Of a stretch of 64,000 nt of DNA, positions 1 to 12,300 are shown piece by piece; the stretch's first letter is position 1; every line of letters starts with the position of its first letter. Where the stretch lies: contig NC_082599.1 of NCBI RefSeq assembly GCF_030936135.1, positions 62,718,551-62,782,550 on the forward strand, written 5' to 3'. Made by a program: the position numbers and the translations under genes. The notes beneath the pieces were generated by a model, which saw only the letters and a program-made list of their open reading frames with translations, was not told the DNA's origin and searched no databases. Source of the DNA: Gavia stellata (Eukaryota; Chordata; Aves; Gaviiformes; Gaviidae).

Positions 1-627
1 TATATATAGCAATGTGCCCTTGGGGCCAAGAAGGCCAATGGCATCCTGGGGTGCATCAAGAAGAGTGTGGCAGGCAGGGCGAGGGAGGTTATCCTCCCCC
101 TCAACTCTGCCCTGGTGAGGCCGTGTCTGGAGTACTGTGTCCAGTTCTGGGCTCCCCGGTTCAAGAAGGACAGGAAACTGCCGGAGAGGGTACAAAGATG
201 ATTAGGGGACTGGAACATCTTTGTTATGAGGAAAGGCTGAGGGACTTGGGGCTTTTTAGTCTGGAGAAGAGAAGACTGAGGAGGGATCTCACTAATGCTT
301 ATCAATACTTCAGGGGTGGGTGCCAGGAGGACGGAGCCAGTCTTTTTTCAGTGGTGCCCAGTGACAGGACAAGAGGTAACGGGCACAAACTTGGTCATAG
401 GAAGTTCCATCTAAACATGAGGAGGAACTTCTTTACTTTGAGGGTGGCAGAGCACTGGAACAAGCTGCCCAGAGAGGTTGTGGGGTCTCCTTCTCTGCAG
501 ATATTCAAAACTCGCCTGGACGCATTCCTGTGCAACCTGCTCTAGGTGAACCTGCCCTGGCGGGTGGGTTGGACTAGAGGATCTCCAGAGGTCCCTTCCA
601 ACCCCTGTCATTCTGTGAAATCTGTGA
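1..627 (+). mobile_element. CR1 LINE, 5'-truncated 3' end
   Basis: This is the 3' part of a CR1 non-LTR retrotransposon in sense orientation. It begins near base 9, after a short TA run, inside the end of the reverse-transcriptase frame. It reads through the conserved CR1 block [21 protein letters not shown] at about 420-480 and ends with the usual 3' stretch (TTGGACTAGAGGATCTCCAGAGG) and a CTGTGAAA tail near 627. The frame is broken and the copy is inactive. It belongs to the same subfamily as the minus-strand copy at 15.5-16.0 kb, with long identical stretches. Beyond it, 628-960 holds nothing I can name. Confidence 0.9.
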
Positions 628-959
628 AAACTAGATGAGTAAGAGAGGACAGAGTTCCAGGCTATCAAAGGGAAGCTAATAGACCCTTCTGAACACCAAA
701 GCAGAGATCTTCAAGACAAAATATTAAGATAAAACATGAGTGTGTAGACTGCAAGCAATAAAAAGTACATTGGAATAAGCAAGAAGTAGACGTCACTTTC
801 ATGCACGAAATGCAATACTGCAATACATATGCCTGAAACACTACTGTCACTATAAAAAGCTGCAAAACCCAATGAAAACTGAAAACCTAAATGTGTCTTC
901 CCTCTTCACTCCAGCATAACTTCTACAGTTTTAGAAAGATCTTAAGAAAGATCAGGGCC

Positions 960-3900
960 TTAGGATGACTGGTTAAGGGATCAGGAGCACAAGTAGTGTT
1001 CTCGTCTATCCTTCCAGTTGCAGGGAATGAGGGAAGAAACAGAAAGAGCCAGCAGATCAATACCTGGCTCCCAGCCCGGTGTCACTGGCAGAATTTTGGG
1101 TTTTTTGATCATGGGTCGGTTTACGTGACACCAGGCCTGCTGGCGACAGACAGGGTACAGCTGTCTCAAAGGGGGAAAAGGATCTTTGCACAGGAGTTAG
1201 CAGGGCTCACTGAAAGAGCTTTAAACTAGATTTGAAGGGCGAAAGGGATAAAACCAGGCTCGCTAGAGATAAGCCTGGGGGCAGCACGCCAATGTTTTAG
1301 GGGCGGTGGGCCAGTGAGGTCCTTCGGTCAGCCGTCTCAGTGGAGGTAGGGGATGGAAAGCCATGCGAGGGTTACTGATAGTGTTAGAAACCACGGAAGC
1401 GCCTAAGAATAGTCACACAGGAATTAGGGTTTCTCTCCACAAAAAGGTGGCAGGATCAATAGCCCAACTAAGTGCATCTACACCAATGCACGCAGCAGGG
1501 GCAACTAACACAAGGAGCTGGAAGACATTCTGCAGCTGGGAAACTATGATATAATTGTAATCATGGAAACATGGTGGGATGACTCGCACAACTGGAGTGC
1601 TGCAGTGGATGGCTATAAACTTTTCAGAAGGGATAGGCAAGAAAGGTGAGGCAGTGGGGTAGCCCTGTATGTTATGGAGTGTTTTGACTGTCTAAAGGTT
1701 AATGATGGTGACGATAGGGTTGAATGTCTGTGGGTGAGCATCAGGGGGATGGCCAACAAGGCAGACATCACGGTGGGAGTCTGTTATAGATCACCCTACC
1801 AGGATGAAGAGGCAGACAAAATATTCTGTAAGCAGCTGGAGGAAGTCTCATGATCGCTAGCCCTTGTTCTTGTGGGGTACTTCAACTTACCAGATGTCTG
1901 CTGGAAATACAATACAGCAGAGAAGGAACAGTCTAGGAGGTTCCTGGAGTGTGTGGAAGAGAATTTCCTGACACAGCTGGTGAGTGAGACAACTAGGGAA
2001 GGCGCCCCGCTGGACCTGTTGTTTGTGAACAGAGAAGGACTTGTGGGTGATGCGATGGTTGGAGGCTGTCTTGGGCATAGCGATCACAAAATGATATGAG
2101 CTTTCGATTCTTGGAGAAGGAGAGGGGTGAGCAGAACTGCTACCTTGGACTTCCGGAGGGCTGACTTTGGCCTGTTTAGGAGCCTGGTTGACAGAGTCCC
2201 TTGGGAGGCAGTCCTGAAGGGCAAAGGAGTCCAGGAAGGCTGGACATTCTTCAAGACGGAAGTCTTAAAGGCGCAGGAGCAGGCTGTCCCCATGTGCCAA
2301 AAGACGAGCTGGGGGGGAAGAAGACCGGCCTGGCTGAACAGAGAGCTTTGGCTGGAACTCAGGGAAAAAAAAGAGAGTTTATGACCTTTAGAAGAAGGGG
2401 CAGGCAGCTCAGGACGACTACAAGGATGTCGTGAGGTTATGCAGGGAGAAAATTAGAAGGGCCAAAGCCCAACCAGAACTTAATCTGGCGACTGCTGCAA
2501 AAGACGATAAAAAATGTTTCTATAAATACATTAGCAACAAAAGGAGGGCTGAGGAGAATCTTCATCCTTTACTGGATGTGGGGGGAAACGTAGTGACAAA
2601 GGATGAGGAAAAGGCTGAGGTACTTAATGCCGCCCTTGCCTCAGTCTTTAATAGTAAGATAAGTTGTTCTCTGGGTACCCAGCCCCCTGAGCTGGAAGAC
2701 AGAGACAGGGAGCAGAATGAAGCCCCCACAGTCCAAGGGCAAATGGTTAGCGACCTGTTGCACCACTTAAGACACCCACAAGTCCATGGGACCGGACAGG
2801 ATCCACCCAAGGATACTGTGGAAGCTGGTGGAAGTGCTCACCAAGTCACTATCCATCATCTACCAGCAATCCTGGCTAACTGGGGAGGTCCCAGTGGACT
2901 GGAGGTTAGCAAATGTGATGCCCATCTACGAGAAGGGCTGGAAAGAGCCAGGGAAGGTTATGGAGCAGATCATCTTGAGTGCCATCGCCAGCACATACCA
3001 GGCGATGAGGCCCAGTCAGCATGGGTTTATGAAAGGCAGGTCCTGCCTGACTAATCTGATCTCCTTCTGTGACAAGGTGACCCGCTTAGTGGATGAGGGA
3101 AAGGCTGTGGATGTTGTCTACCTGGACTTTAGCAAAGCCTTTGACACCATTTCCCACAGCATTCTCCTGGAGAAACTGACTGCTCATGGCTTGGATGAGC
3201 GTACTCTTCGTGGGGTAAAAAACTGGCTGGATGGTCAGGCCCAAAGGGTTGTGGTGAACGGAGTTAAATCCAGTTGGCGGCCGGTCACAAGCGGAGTCCC
3301 CCAGGGCTTGGTACTGGGGCCAATTCTGTTTAATATCTTTATCGATGATCTGGATGAGGGGATCGAGTGCTCCCTCAGTAAGTTTGCAGATGACACCAAG
3401 TTGGGCGGGAGTGTTGATCTGCTGGAGGGTAGGAAGGCTCTGCAGAGGGATCCGGACAGGCTGGATGGATGGGCCGAGGGCAATTGTGTGAGGTTCAACA
3501 AGGCCAAGTGCCGGGTCCTGCACTTGGGTCACAACAACCCCATGCAACGCTACAGGCTTGGGGACGAGTGGCTGGAAAGCTGCCTGGCGGAAAAGGACCT
3601 GGGGGTGCTGGCTGACAGCCAGCTGAATATGAGCCAGCAGTGTGCCCAGGTGGCCAAGAAGGCCAATGGCATCCTGGCCTGTATCAGAAATGGTGTGGGC
3701 AGCAGGAGCAGGGAGGTGATCGTGCCCCTGTACTCGGCACTGGTGAGGCCGCACCTCGAATGCTGTGTTCAGTTTTGGGCCCCTCACTCCAAGAAGGACA
3801 TCGAGGTGCTGGAGCATGTCCAGAGAAGGGCGACGGAGCTGGTGAGGGGTCTGGAGCACAAGTCTGATGAGGAGCGGCTGAGGGAGCTGGGGTTGTTCAG

Positions 3901-4265
3901 CCTGGAGAAGAGGAGGCTGAGGGGAGACCTTATTGCTCTCTACAACTACCGGAAAGGGGGTTGTGGTGAGGTGGGTGCTGGTCTCTTCTCCCAAGTGACT
4001 AGTGACAGGACAAGAGGAAATGGCCTCAAGTTGCACCAGGGGAGGTTTAGATTGGATGTTAGGAAAAATTTCTTCACCGAAAGGGTTATCAAGCATTGGA
4101 AAAGGCTACCCAGGGAGGTGGTGGAGGCACCATGGAGGTATTTAAAAGTTGAGTAGATGTGGCACTTAGGGACATGGTTTAGTGGTGGACTTGGCAGTGT
4201 TAGGTTTATGGTTGGACTTGATGATATTAAGGGTCTTTTTCAAGCTAAATGATTCTATGATTCTA
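960..4265 (+). mobile_element. Near full-length CR1 LINE (EN and RT remnants)
   Basis: This is the longest CR1 in the window, about 3.3 kb in sense orientation. The 5' part (about 990-1300) resembles the CR1 5' region before ORF2. The endonuclease domain follows in broken frames: at about 1872-2099 the motif usually written GDFNLPDVCW reads GYFNLPDVCW, so a catalytic Asp is Tyr, and the SDH-type motif survives before a TGA. An open 456-codon frame at 2786-4156 covers reverse transcriptase with [10 protein letters not shown] and FADDT motifs. The 3' end has a subfamily-specific tail (TTTAGTGGTGGACTTGGCAG) and finishes with ATGATTCTATGATTCT near 4260. EN stops and frameshifts make it non-autonomous. 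The left boundary is approximate. Confidence 0.9.
2786..4156 (+). pseudogene. CR1 ORF2 reverse-transcriptase segment, open but detached from EN
   Basis: This 456-codon open frame inside the CR1 copy encodes most of the reverse transcriptase. Visible landmarks are a [10 protein letters not shown] block at the start, [10 protein letters not shown] (palm motif A with catalytic Asp), SGVPQG, FADDT (motif C with the catalytic Asp pair), and the C-terminal [17 protein letters not shown] block. The frame starts in the middle of ORF2 because the upstream EN part is in other frames, and its 3' end is slightly altered relative to other copies. It has no own promoter and is best read as a decaying retrotransposon gene rather than a host gene. 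Confidence 0.75.
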
Positions 4266-6183
4266 AGAACTAGAGAGCATACGAAAATACATCAAATCAA
4301 GAGGCTTTAATGGGTTCACTGAGTATAAAGATTTTACAGTTCCATCCAGTGTCTTGGATGGACCTTCTCTACTTTGAAGCCCCTCATCACAGAAGAATAA
4401 ACTTTTTTTTTCCAGAACAAGGACTGTTGCTAAACTAGAATTATCTACATGCTACAACTTGAATTGCCTGCCCATGAATTTGGAACACTTAAAAGACTCA
4501 TTCAGTGATCAGTAAGAGTTAAAGGGCATCAAAAGAAGAAATGAAAAAAAGAAAAAAGGAGGAGAACAGAGGAGGCATTAAAGGAAAAACAACCAAAGAA
4601 AGTTAACATCTAATTTATAGTCATTTAAGGCAGAATACCTGAAAGAACAGAACAAAAAAGGATGGACAAGAAGTCAAGAGAACAGATGAGTCAAGTTTAA
4701 TGAGGTAGTACTGACTGTTTACAGTCAATTTGGCAATTGTGTAGCTGGCACATAGCTCACACTTCTGTTGCCATAATTCTGATGGGAATTAATATGTGAA
4801 ACCACATGAAAGAAAAAACCCTAAAATGAATGCATTGTAATCAAATCAAAATAAACAAATTAAAAAAACAAACAACCCTTAAGATGTGTTTACAGCTGTT
4901 CACACTCAGAAGATAACAATAAAACCACAGAAGAACCGCAATAGGAATTTATGCAATTCAAAGTATAGAATAGAAAATCATTCAACAAAAATCTGCATTT
5001 AGCTACTGAAGTTTGGGTCTTACCCAGAAAAAGAAAGGAAAAAAAGGGGAATGTTTGATATTTGCAAGAGCCCACAAAAAGACAAAGTACCAAGGTACTG
5101 CAAAAAAAAGGCTTAATTGTTAATTTAGACTAAGAAAAGATATTTGGTAAGTAATAGTTTCCAACATGGTGCAGTATTAAAACTATTAACATGAAAAAAG
5201 TGAAAGGCGAGTTATGATGGATTGCATGAAGGACAGAAAAACAGGTAAGAAAACAGGAATTCCAAAAAGAACCCAAGCAAAAAACCCTAAACAAAAATAT
5301 CCCAACCCAACAAAAAAAAGAAGATAATTAAGAACAAAATAAAATCACAATCCTTAATAAGATAAAAATAACAAAAAAGAAAAAAGATGTGGATGTTACA
5401 TGGAAGATAACGACTAACTGAAGCAATCAAAAGCTGTAGCGTTTTGCTCCTCAGTGCTCTCAAATTTTATTTTATTTTAATTTGAAATACAGATACCAGT
5501 GTACTGTTTTGAGCCCTGGATGGCTCGGTATTTTCAAACTAAGTGAAGTCCTTCCAGAACTAAGACAGACTCTTAATTTAGTACAGTGATAGTATGTATG
5601 TATTACCTTTGTTACTGGGAACAAAGGGCAGGGGGGTGAGAGGAAAGGAACCAAAAAGACAAAACCCCTCAACCAAGCAAGACTTTGGATAATGGGAAGT
5701 AATAAAACTTTAAGGAGGACATGTTGTACAAAAGCATCAAGGTATTGTCCAACTCCTGACACTATTTTAAGCCAATCCATATTTTTAAATCACACTTGGT
5801 TTATGAATCACTGTTTACTCAGTTAAAATAAGAAAATACTAATAAGCAAAAAGTACAAAATTCCCTGGAATCACATTATCATTTTGGAGATGGTGGGGCA
5901 AAAACAAAAGCACAGAGGATCCTAAATAAAATACTTCTTTGGAAAAATGAGTATGCTACTAAGAGCCCAGGCCATCACCAAACTGAGACACAGGTGTGAA
6001 GGAACTGTGAGAAGGGAAATTTCTTCTGGAACAGTCTATATTTCTGCACTATATAAAAAGTTCTAAGGAAAATGTCCCTTTCACAGGATTTTTGGTTTTT
6101 TTTTACAAACATAATCATTCCCGAACACTACAGCAAAGACACACAGCATATTTAAGATACAAGACCACTAAGCCATACTATAC
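4266..6183. other. A-rich, no gene seen (ICE1 intron 14 or beyond)
   Basis: This is AT-rich, strongly A-biased sequence on the plus strand with many short A runs (for example 5230-5390). I searched it on the minus strand for the next ICE1 exons, which should encode a conserved helical C-terminal domain, and found none. The longest minus frame, 5472-5780, has no resemblance to ICE1. It is most likely intron. Confidence 0.5.
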
Positions 6184-6352
6184 CTTCTTTAAGTAGGCTA
6201 TAGCAGAAAAGGCGGGCTCTTTCCAAATCTCCCAACTGTCGACAAATTCCTGTGTAGACTCGACACAGAGCCTGATTGAAAATGTAATTTGTGGCATTCT
6301 TCTGAGCCTTGAGTTTATTGAGAATAACATCCAGCAACGACTCTGCTAAATG
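6184..6352 (-). CDS. ICE1: ICE1 exon 14
   Basis: This 169-nt exon encodes residues 1979-2034, starting [17 protein letters not shown] and ending [10 protein letters not shown]. It lies in the best conserved C-terminal region of ICE1. The acceptor reads TTTGTGCCTTATAG and the donor GAAG/GTATAG, leaving one base of the next codon (phase 1). The donor is weaker than the others. Confidence 0.93.
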
Positions 6353-9300
6353 CTATAAGGCACAAAAAATATTGTTAGACTATTAAACACTTGAGAATAT
6401 TTGATCACATTATAGTAGTATGACAAGTAAAAAGAACCACTATCTTATTTGCAGTAATACTGTTTGCATACATATAAAAATGCAGAAAAGTAAATTAGAG
6501 GCAAGCAGCGAAAGAAAAAAGAGTGAGGAGTAACTTCCCAGAATAAACATGCCTTAAACAGATGCAGAATAGGACTACTATTCTTTAAATATAAATCGTT
6601 TAGTTATGTGATTAAAAATTATCTTCCTTAAACAAAAAGTGAGGAGAGGAATAATCACAGAATCATAGAATGGTTTGGGTTGGAAGGGACCTTAAAGGTC
6701 ATCTAGTTCCAACCCCCGCTGCCATGGGCAGGGACACCTTCCACCAGACCAGGTTGCTCAAAGACCCGTCCAACCTGGCTTTGAGCACTTCCAGGTAGAG
6801 GAGCACCAAGAACCTAATTAGAGCAAATGGAGCACCCTGACTTGGTGACTCCCAGAGCTGTCACAGGAGGACAAACAGCCCATTGTCCAGGTGTGAGACT
6901 GTGATTAATCAACAGCAGAGTCTCACCCCAGATCACCTTACACACTGCAGGAGGTGGGGAGGGGGGGTTACTGTCTACAGTAACGTGGGACTCAATGTGA
7001 GATGCAAGGAAGGAGAATACTGGGATTGTGCAAGACTTACTACAGGATTTTTAGAGGGAGGGCTAAAAGTGTGGAGTAGAACAACAGTTCACCAGCAGTG
7101 GTGAAACACTGGAACAGGCTGCCCAGGGAAGTGGGGGAGTCACCATCCCTGGAGGTGTTCAAGGAACGTGTGGACGTGGCACTGCAGGACATGGTTTAGT
7201 GGGCATGGTGGGGTTGGGGTGATGGTTGGACTTGATGATCTTACAGGTCTTTTCCAACTGTAGTGATTCTGTGATTCTGTCATTCTGTGAAGAGGCTTAG
7301 AAGCCAGGTGCTGGAGAGGCCACTGGTTTAGACTGGGTACCTGCAGACACCAGGGAGTCTGAATGTTGGCTTCACGAGGAACCAGAAGGTCCAAGCCAGC
7401 TACCTGAAAGACCGGGGGTCTGAGGGTCAGAGGCAGGTAAGGCCATAGGTCTGGACCAGCTACTGGAGGGACGTGTGTGCGCTTCTGTGTCTGTAAGTCT
7501 GTCAGTGCGTGACACAAGTGGGGACAACAGGAGTCAACTACTGGATATACTGAGGGTCTAACGTTAGCTGCTGGAGGGATCCATACCATCTGTATGCGCA
7601 GGTATGTATTTTCCACTACCAGGCTTTCACCCTGATCAGCCAGAGAAGGGAACCTGTGCGTGTGTGCCTATCAGGAGTACGTACTCAGCCTGGCTACTGG
7701 CTGGACCTGGAAACATAAAGTTGCCGCAGCCTTGCTTCTGTGAAGTTACCAGATTTGGCAACTCCTAACAAAGATAACCCAAGAACTTGGTAGCAACTTC
7801 TGTGGAGAGCTTAATGACGTTCAAGAACTGAAGCAGGGCAAAATGCAGCCATGCATCAGTTGGTGAATTGCTCTGCTGCAGACTACAAATTATCTATGAG
7901 AAAGATGGCAATTACAGTGAATTTTTTCAACACCGATGCTAAGCAAGTTCTAAGAAACGAACTAATGAAAGGTTTTTCCAATAAAATTCATTTAAACAAC
8001 CTGATGTGGAATAATAAAGGTAAACATGGAATGAAAGGGTATGTCACTATTGTATATACAATGCAGTTTTTTCTTATTTTATTGAAAAATTAAAAAAAGG
8101 TAATCGAACCTCACACTTTTAGAGGAACTCCTCCTACAATTGTTAATGCTATCCACTACAAAAAATGCTGCAAAAATAAAGTGGTTTATGCATACTTCAG
8201 GAAAGCAAACGTATTTACAAATGCAGTTTTGCATCTTGGACACCACTGAACAGTAATTTCTTGTGAAGTTCTGTATTTTCTTAAGTCATACAAGTTTGGA
8301 TGTCTGATAACCTTTTAAGACTACACTTTGGCACTGCATATTGCCTGAACAATTGAGAATTCAAATACTACATACTCATACTCTTTTCATCTGCACAGAA
8401 GTCATTATTAAAACACAAAATTAAAAATTATGCTACTTACTTTGTTTTTTATACCAAACTCATAAACAACTTCTTTCTCTTCATCTCTCATTATTGGAAT
8501 CTTGGAGATATTCCTGACATACACATGACCTTTAATAACTGGTAACAAGTCAAAACAGGATTCAGCAATTTTCTTCAATGCCAAAGAAACTTTCTGGCAC
8601 TCAGGATCAATAACCTTCTTTACCGGTAGTGATGCTTCTAAACTGGAACTGTGTGCCGAATCACTGACTTCACAGCTTTTGTCACGCAAAGCCTCCTGCA
8701 TTTCAGAGATTGTATTTTTAGAATTACCGATAGCAGCAATATCATTGGGCTCCAGCTTTGGTGGTTCACTGTCCAACCTCAGTCTCTTTGCACTTCTTGG
8801 CATAGATACTGGCAATAGCGTCCGTTTTTCAAGACTATTTGATGAGCTTGAAAATGATCGCTGATTTTGCACATCTTTGTCCTGATCTTTGCTGCTATCA
8901 GATTTCAAATTGCTCCCAGTTTTAACAAAAGCAGTTGATGTAGATGCAATCGCTTTGAACCCACCTATTTGAGCCACAGGTCCTGGCAAACTTTGGCTGT
9001 CTGAAAAAGCACATCGGTTAAGCTGAATATTGCCTTTCAGAATGTTCAGTGTCCTTGCCCTTGCAGACAGCTCGGGATACATAGTGTCCAATATTTTCAC
9101 AGAGTTCTCCTGAGGAGCACCTGGAGCAGCACTGTCGGCTGCAAACAGAGGAAATCTTCCTGGGACAGGAAGTGCATGCTTTGGAATGGAAGTACAAAAT
9201 TTCAAAGGTGAGGAGCGAATCCTTCTACCTACTGCCAGTTCTGAGGGTGAGGGAGGAGAAAATAAAAGAGCAGATTTTACTGTTGGAGTATCTGTTAACG

Positions 9301-12300
9301 GAGACATGAGAGGAGGAACAGGAGTTTCACGGAGTGGGGATATGAGGTCATCAAGAGGGGAAAGCAAAGAGGATCGATCAGTAGAAGACATTACTGGGGA
9401 CATGGGACATGCAGCTTTTGGAGGAGTAGCAACCAAAGGCAGTAGCAAGGGGGGCAGAGGAGGACCCATCTCTTGCCTAATTTTATTTATAGTCTCGGAT
9501 GAGCATTTTGTTGGCACAGAAGTATCAGCATTTGCAAGAACTGGCTGAGTTAGCTTAACTTTGAGAGTCTTTGTTTTTCTTTTACCTTGAAACAGCCTCT
9601 TTGATAGCTTGGCATGCATTATTTGGGCAGCTGTCTTGGTTGAAACAGTCGAGATTCCAGATGGTTCTTGCTCTTTGCACTTCAATTTATTGCTCTTTTT
9701 GAGAGCAACATCCACACCAGACTCTGACTCCAACATACGTAGCTTCTCAAATACTGTTTTTTGTGGCTCAGAAGGCTGCCGAACTGTCTGACAATTGCAC
9801 TCTACATCTGATAGGGCTGGATTTGGAAGATACTTGACAAAAAGGTTTTTACTACTGCTACCATCTAAGATAACATCAGTGTTGTTTTCTCTTGTGTTGC
9901 AAGCAGTGCAAGTTCGATTACGATTATATTCTTTGAACACTGAGACCCCCGCATCAACACCATGTAGTAGACTTTGCTCCACGTTGGACTGAAGTTTTTC
10001 AGAATCCTTTTCTTCTGAGGAATTGCCAAGTGCTAACATTCTTGTATTTAATTTACTGGGTTTTACAGCCATGCTGCAAGTTTCTGAGAATGTGGTTAAC
10101 ATCTGGCATAGTACAGGGCTTTCTTTTGATGTCTCAGTTTTTAACAGACTTTCTTCGCTGTCATTGATGCATCCAGCTCTGTTAGAATCTACCATGCATT
10201 TACTAGCACCCTCAGTATTTTCAGAGGTTTCTAATATACACTCTCTTTCCCTAGAGGGTAAGTTTTTAGCATAACCCTCCCCAACCACACTTAGCGACTT
10301 ATTTGCAGTATCTGGAGAGGCGTTTGTTTCACAGTGTGTATCCACGTTCACCATAGTGTCTGCTTTTAGATGACTAACTGCCAAAGTATTTCCTGGGTGC
10401 ATTGTTGAATGAGGTTCACATGCTTGGTAATCAGCATCAACAACTGCACCACTTCCCAGAGCACTCACTGCAATTCTCGTGGAAGCTCTCAGTTCCTTTC
10501 TGAACATGGGAACACATTCAGAACTGTTTGCATATCTAACTTTTTGTATAGAACAGTCTTTCTCTTCAGATTCATTGCTCTGCTCTGGCGTATCAAAATC
10601 ATTTTTAGACCTTTTTATGGCATTTTTCCCAGACGCCTCAAAACTATTCAATTCTTCGCTTTCTTCCCCAGCTGTTAGTGAACCAGTTCTAGGAGGATCT
10701 GTTCTAACCTCCCACGTAGAAGTCCTGCATCCTGATTCTTGACAATCAAACTTTTGGAGAAGAAAAGTATCCTTATTACACGAGTTTGCATCCAAGATCT
10801 GTGATTTATCAGATGCCTGAGGTTCTTTGTCCACTGGCTGCTCCTTCTCATCTGGAATTTTCACTTCATTTTTGTGTATATATTCCCTCTCAGGGCAGTC
10901 CAGGTCTTCGCACATGTTGTCTTTTTCAGCAGATGGGATCTCAGCACCCTCTTCCAAGCTTTCTGAAGAACAGTTAAATGCACTACCCGTAACACAAATT
11001 TTATCTCCTTTGTTTTCCCATGTATGGGAAAAAGCAGCCTTTTCTGTGAAATTAGTTTCAACAAAACTGTCAGTTTTCTGAAGACTGAAATTTAGATCAG
11101 GAGGCACTGTGGATTCCAAGCCAACTCCCACTTGCACAGGAGAATCTGTTTCTTCAGTATTTATACAGCCCATCTCCAAGTCCTCTTGAGTAGAAAAAGC
11201 CAAGCCACTATTAAAATCCATTTCTGAAGCAGGCTGGCAGATGATCTCTGAAATATTATTTTTCTTCGCAACATTCTCTTCCCAGTTAAATGAACTGGAA
11301 CAAGTCTCAGTCACCAATTCCTTGCTTTGTTTATTTAATTCCCCTTTTATTTCATCACATTTAACATTTTCAGTTACCAAGACCTGATTCAGAGGTTTTG
11401 CAAACTGTGCCTGAGAAGTAAGATTACTTTCTACTAAGACAGAGTCAATGGTATCCGCTCTTTCTAACAGCTCACTGCTTTCCTCTCCGAAATCTTCTGG
11501 ATTAACTTTGAATTCAGTCTCTTGCGATTCAAACTCTCTAAAGTTTTGAGTTTTGGACAACCTACATTCTAATGTACTACACGGGTTTTCAGGTTGTTTT
11601 ATTTCACCTTTTATTTCTGTAAAATCTAACACGGAGGATTCGCACTTAGCTACACTGCTTTCTGCATCAGTAATGCAGGCCATCTTCGGTAGCGCAAGTA
11701 TACTTTCCAAGTCTGACTTCCCTTGCAATAAATTACTACCATTTTCTTCCTGCTGTGCTTTGCCTTTTAAATATCCCCCCTCCTTTATCTCTACTAATTT
11801 TCCATTTTCTGCACTATGGAGTAGCTCTGATGATTCAGCTATTTCTAGAACACTTTCTCTGTTAAATTTCATGGCTAGTTCAGTAGTCTCAGGTCTGGTT
11901 ATATTCACATCTTCAATTTTGAGCTGTTCATCATCTTTTGGAAAGGCTGACAAAGCAGTCCTCTCCATACCTACATTTTTGTCTATGACATCCATAGACA
12001 ATGAATTTCTGATTCCTTCAATAGCAGATACAGGTAAGTAAAGTCTAGAGACTTTAACAGTCTCTGGTTCGCATTCTCTGTCCGCTTCATCTTTTATTGT
12101 TTGCACACATTGTTTCTCCAGTATCTCTTCACTGACTGGTTTTATTTCAGAGCTCTGAGAGTGTGCTGAGATCTCAATAGCTCCAGTGCCTGCCTCAGTC
12201 TCCATAATTATTCCCTCACCATCACGCTGTGTCATTAGGTCTTTAGGACACTCCACTTCACAGAAGGATTTTGAACTACTGAAATCAGACGATACATTTT

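Noticed and set aside
5472..5780. 102-codon minus frame as a C-terminal ICE1 exon
   Set aside because: The translation does not match the conserved ICE1 C-terminal region, and its boundaries do not fit the phase 1 left by exon 14.
9186..9548. Plus-strand 120-codon frame within ICE1 exon 13
   Set aside because: It is the antisense shadow of a conserved coding exon; composition follows the complementary codons.
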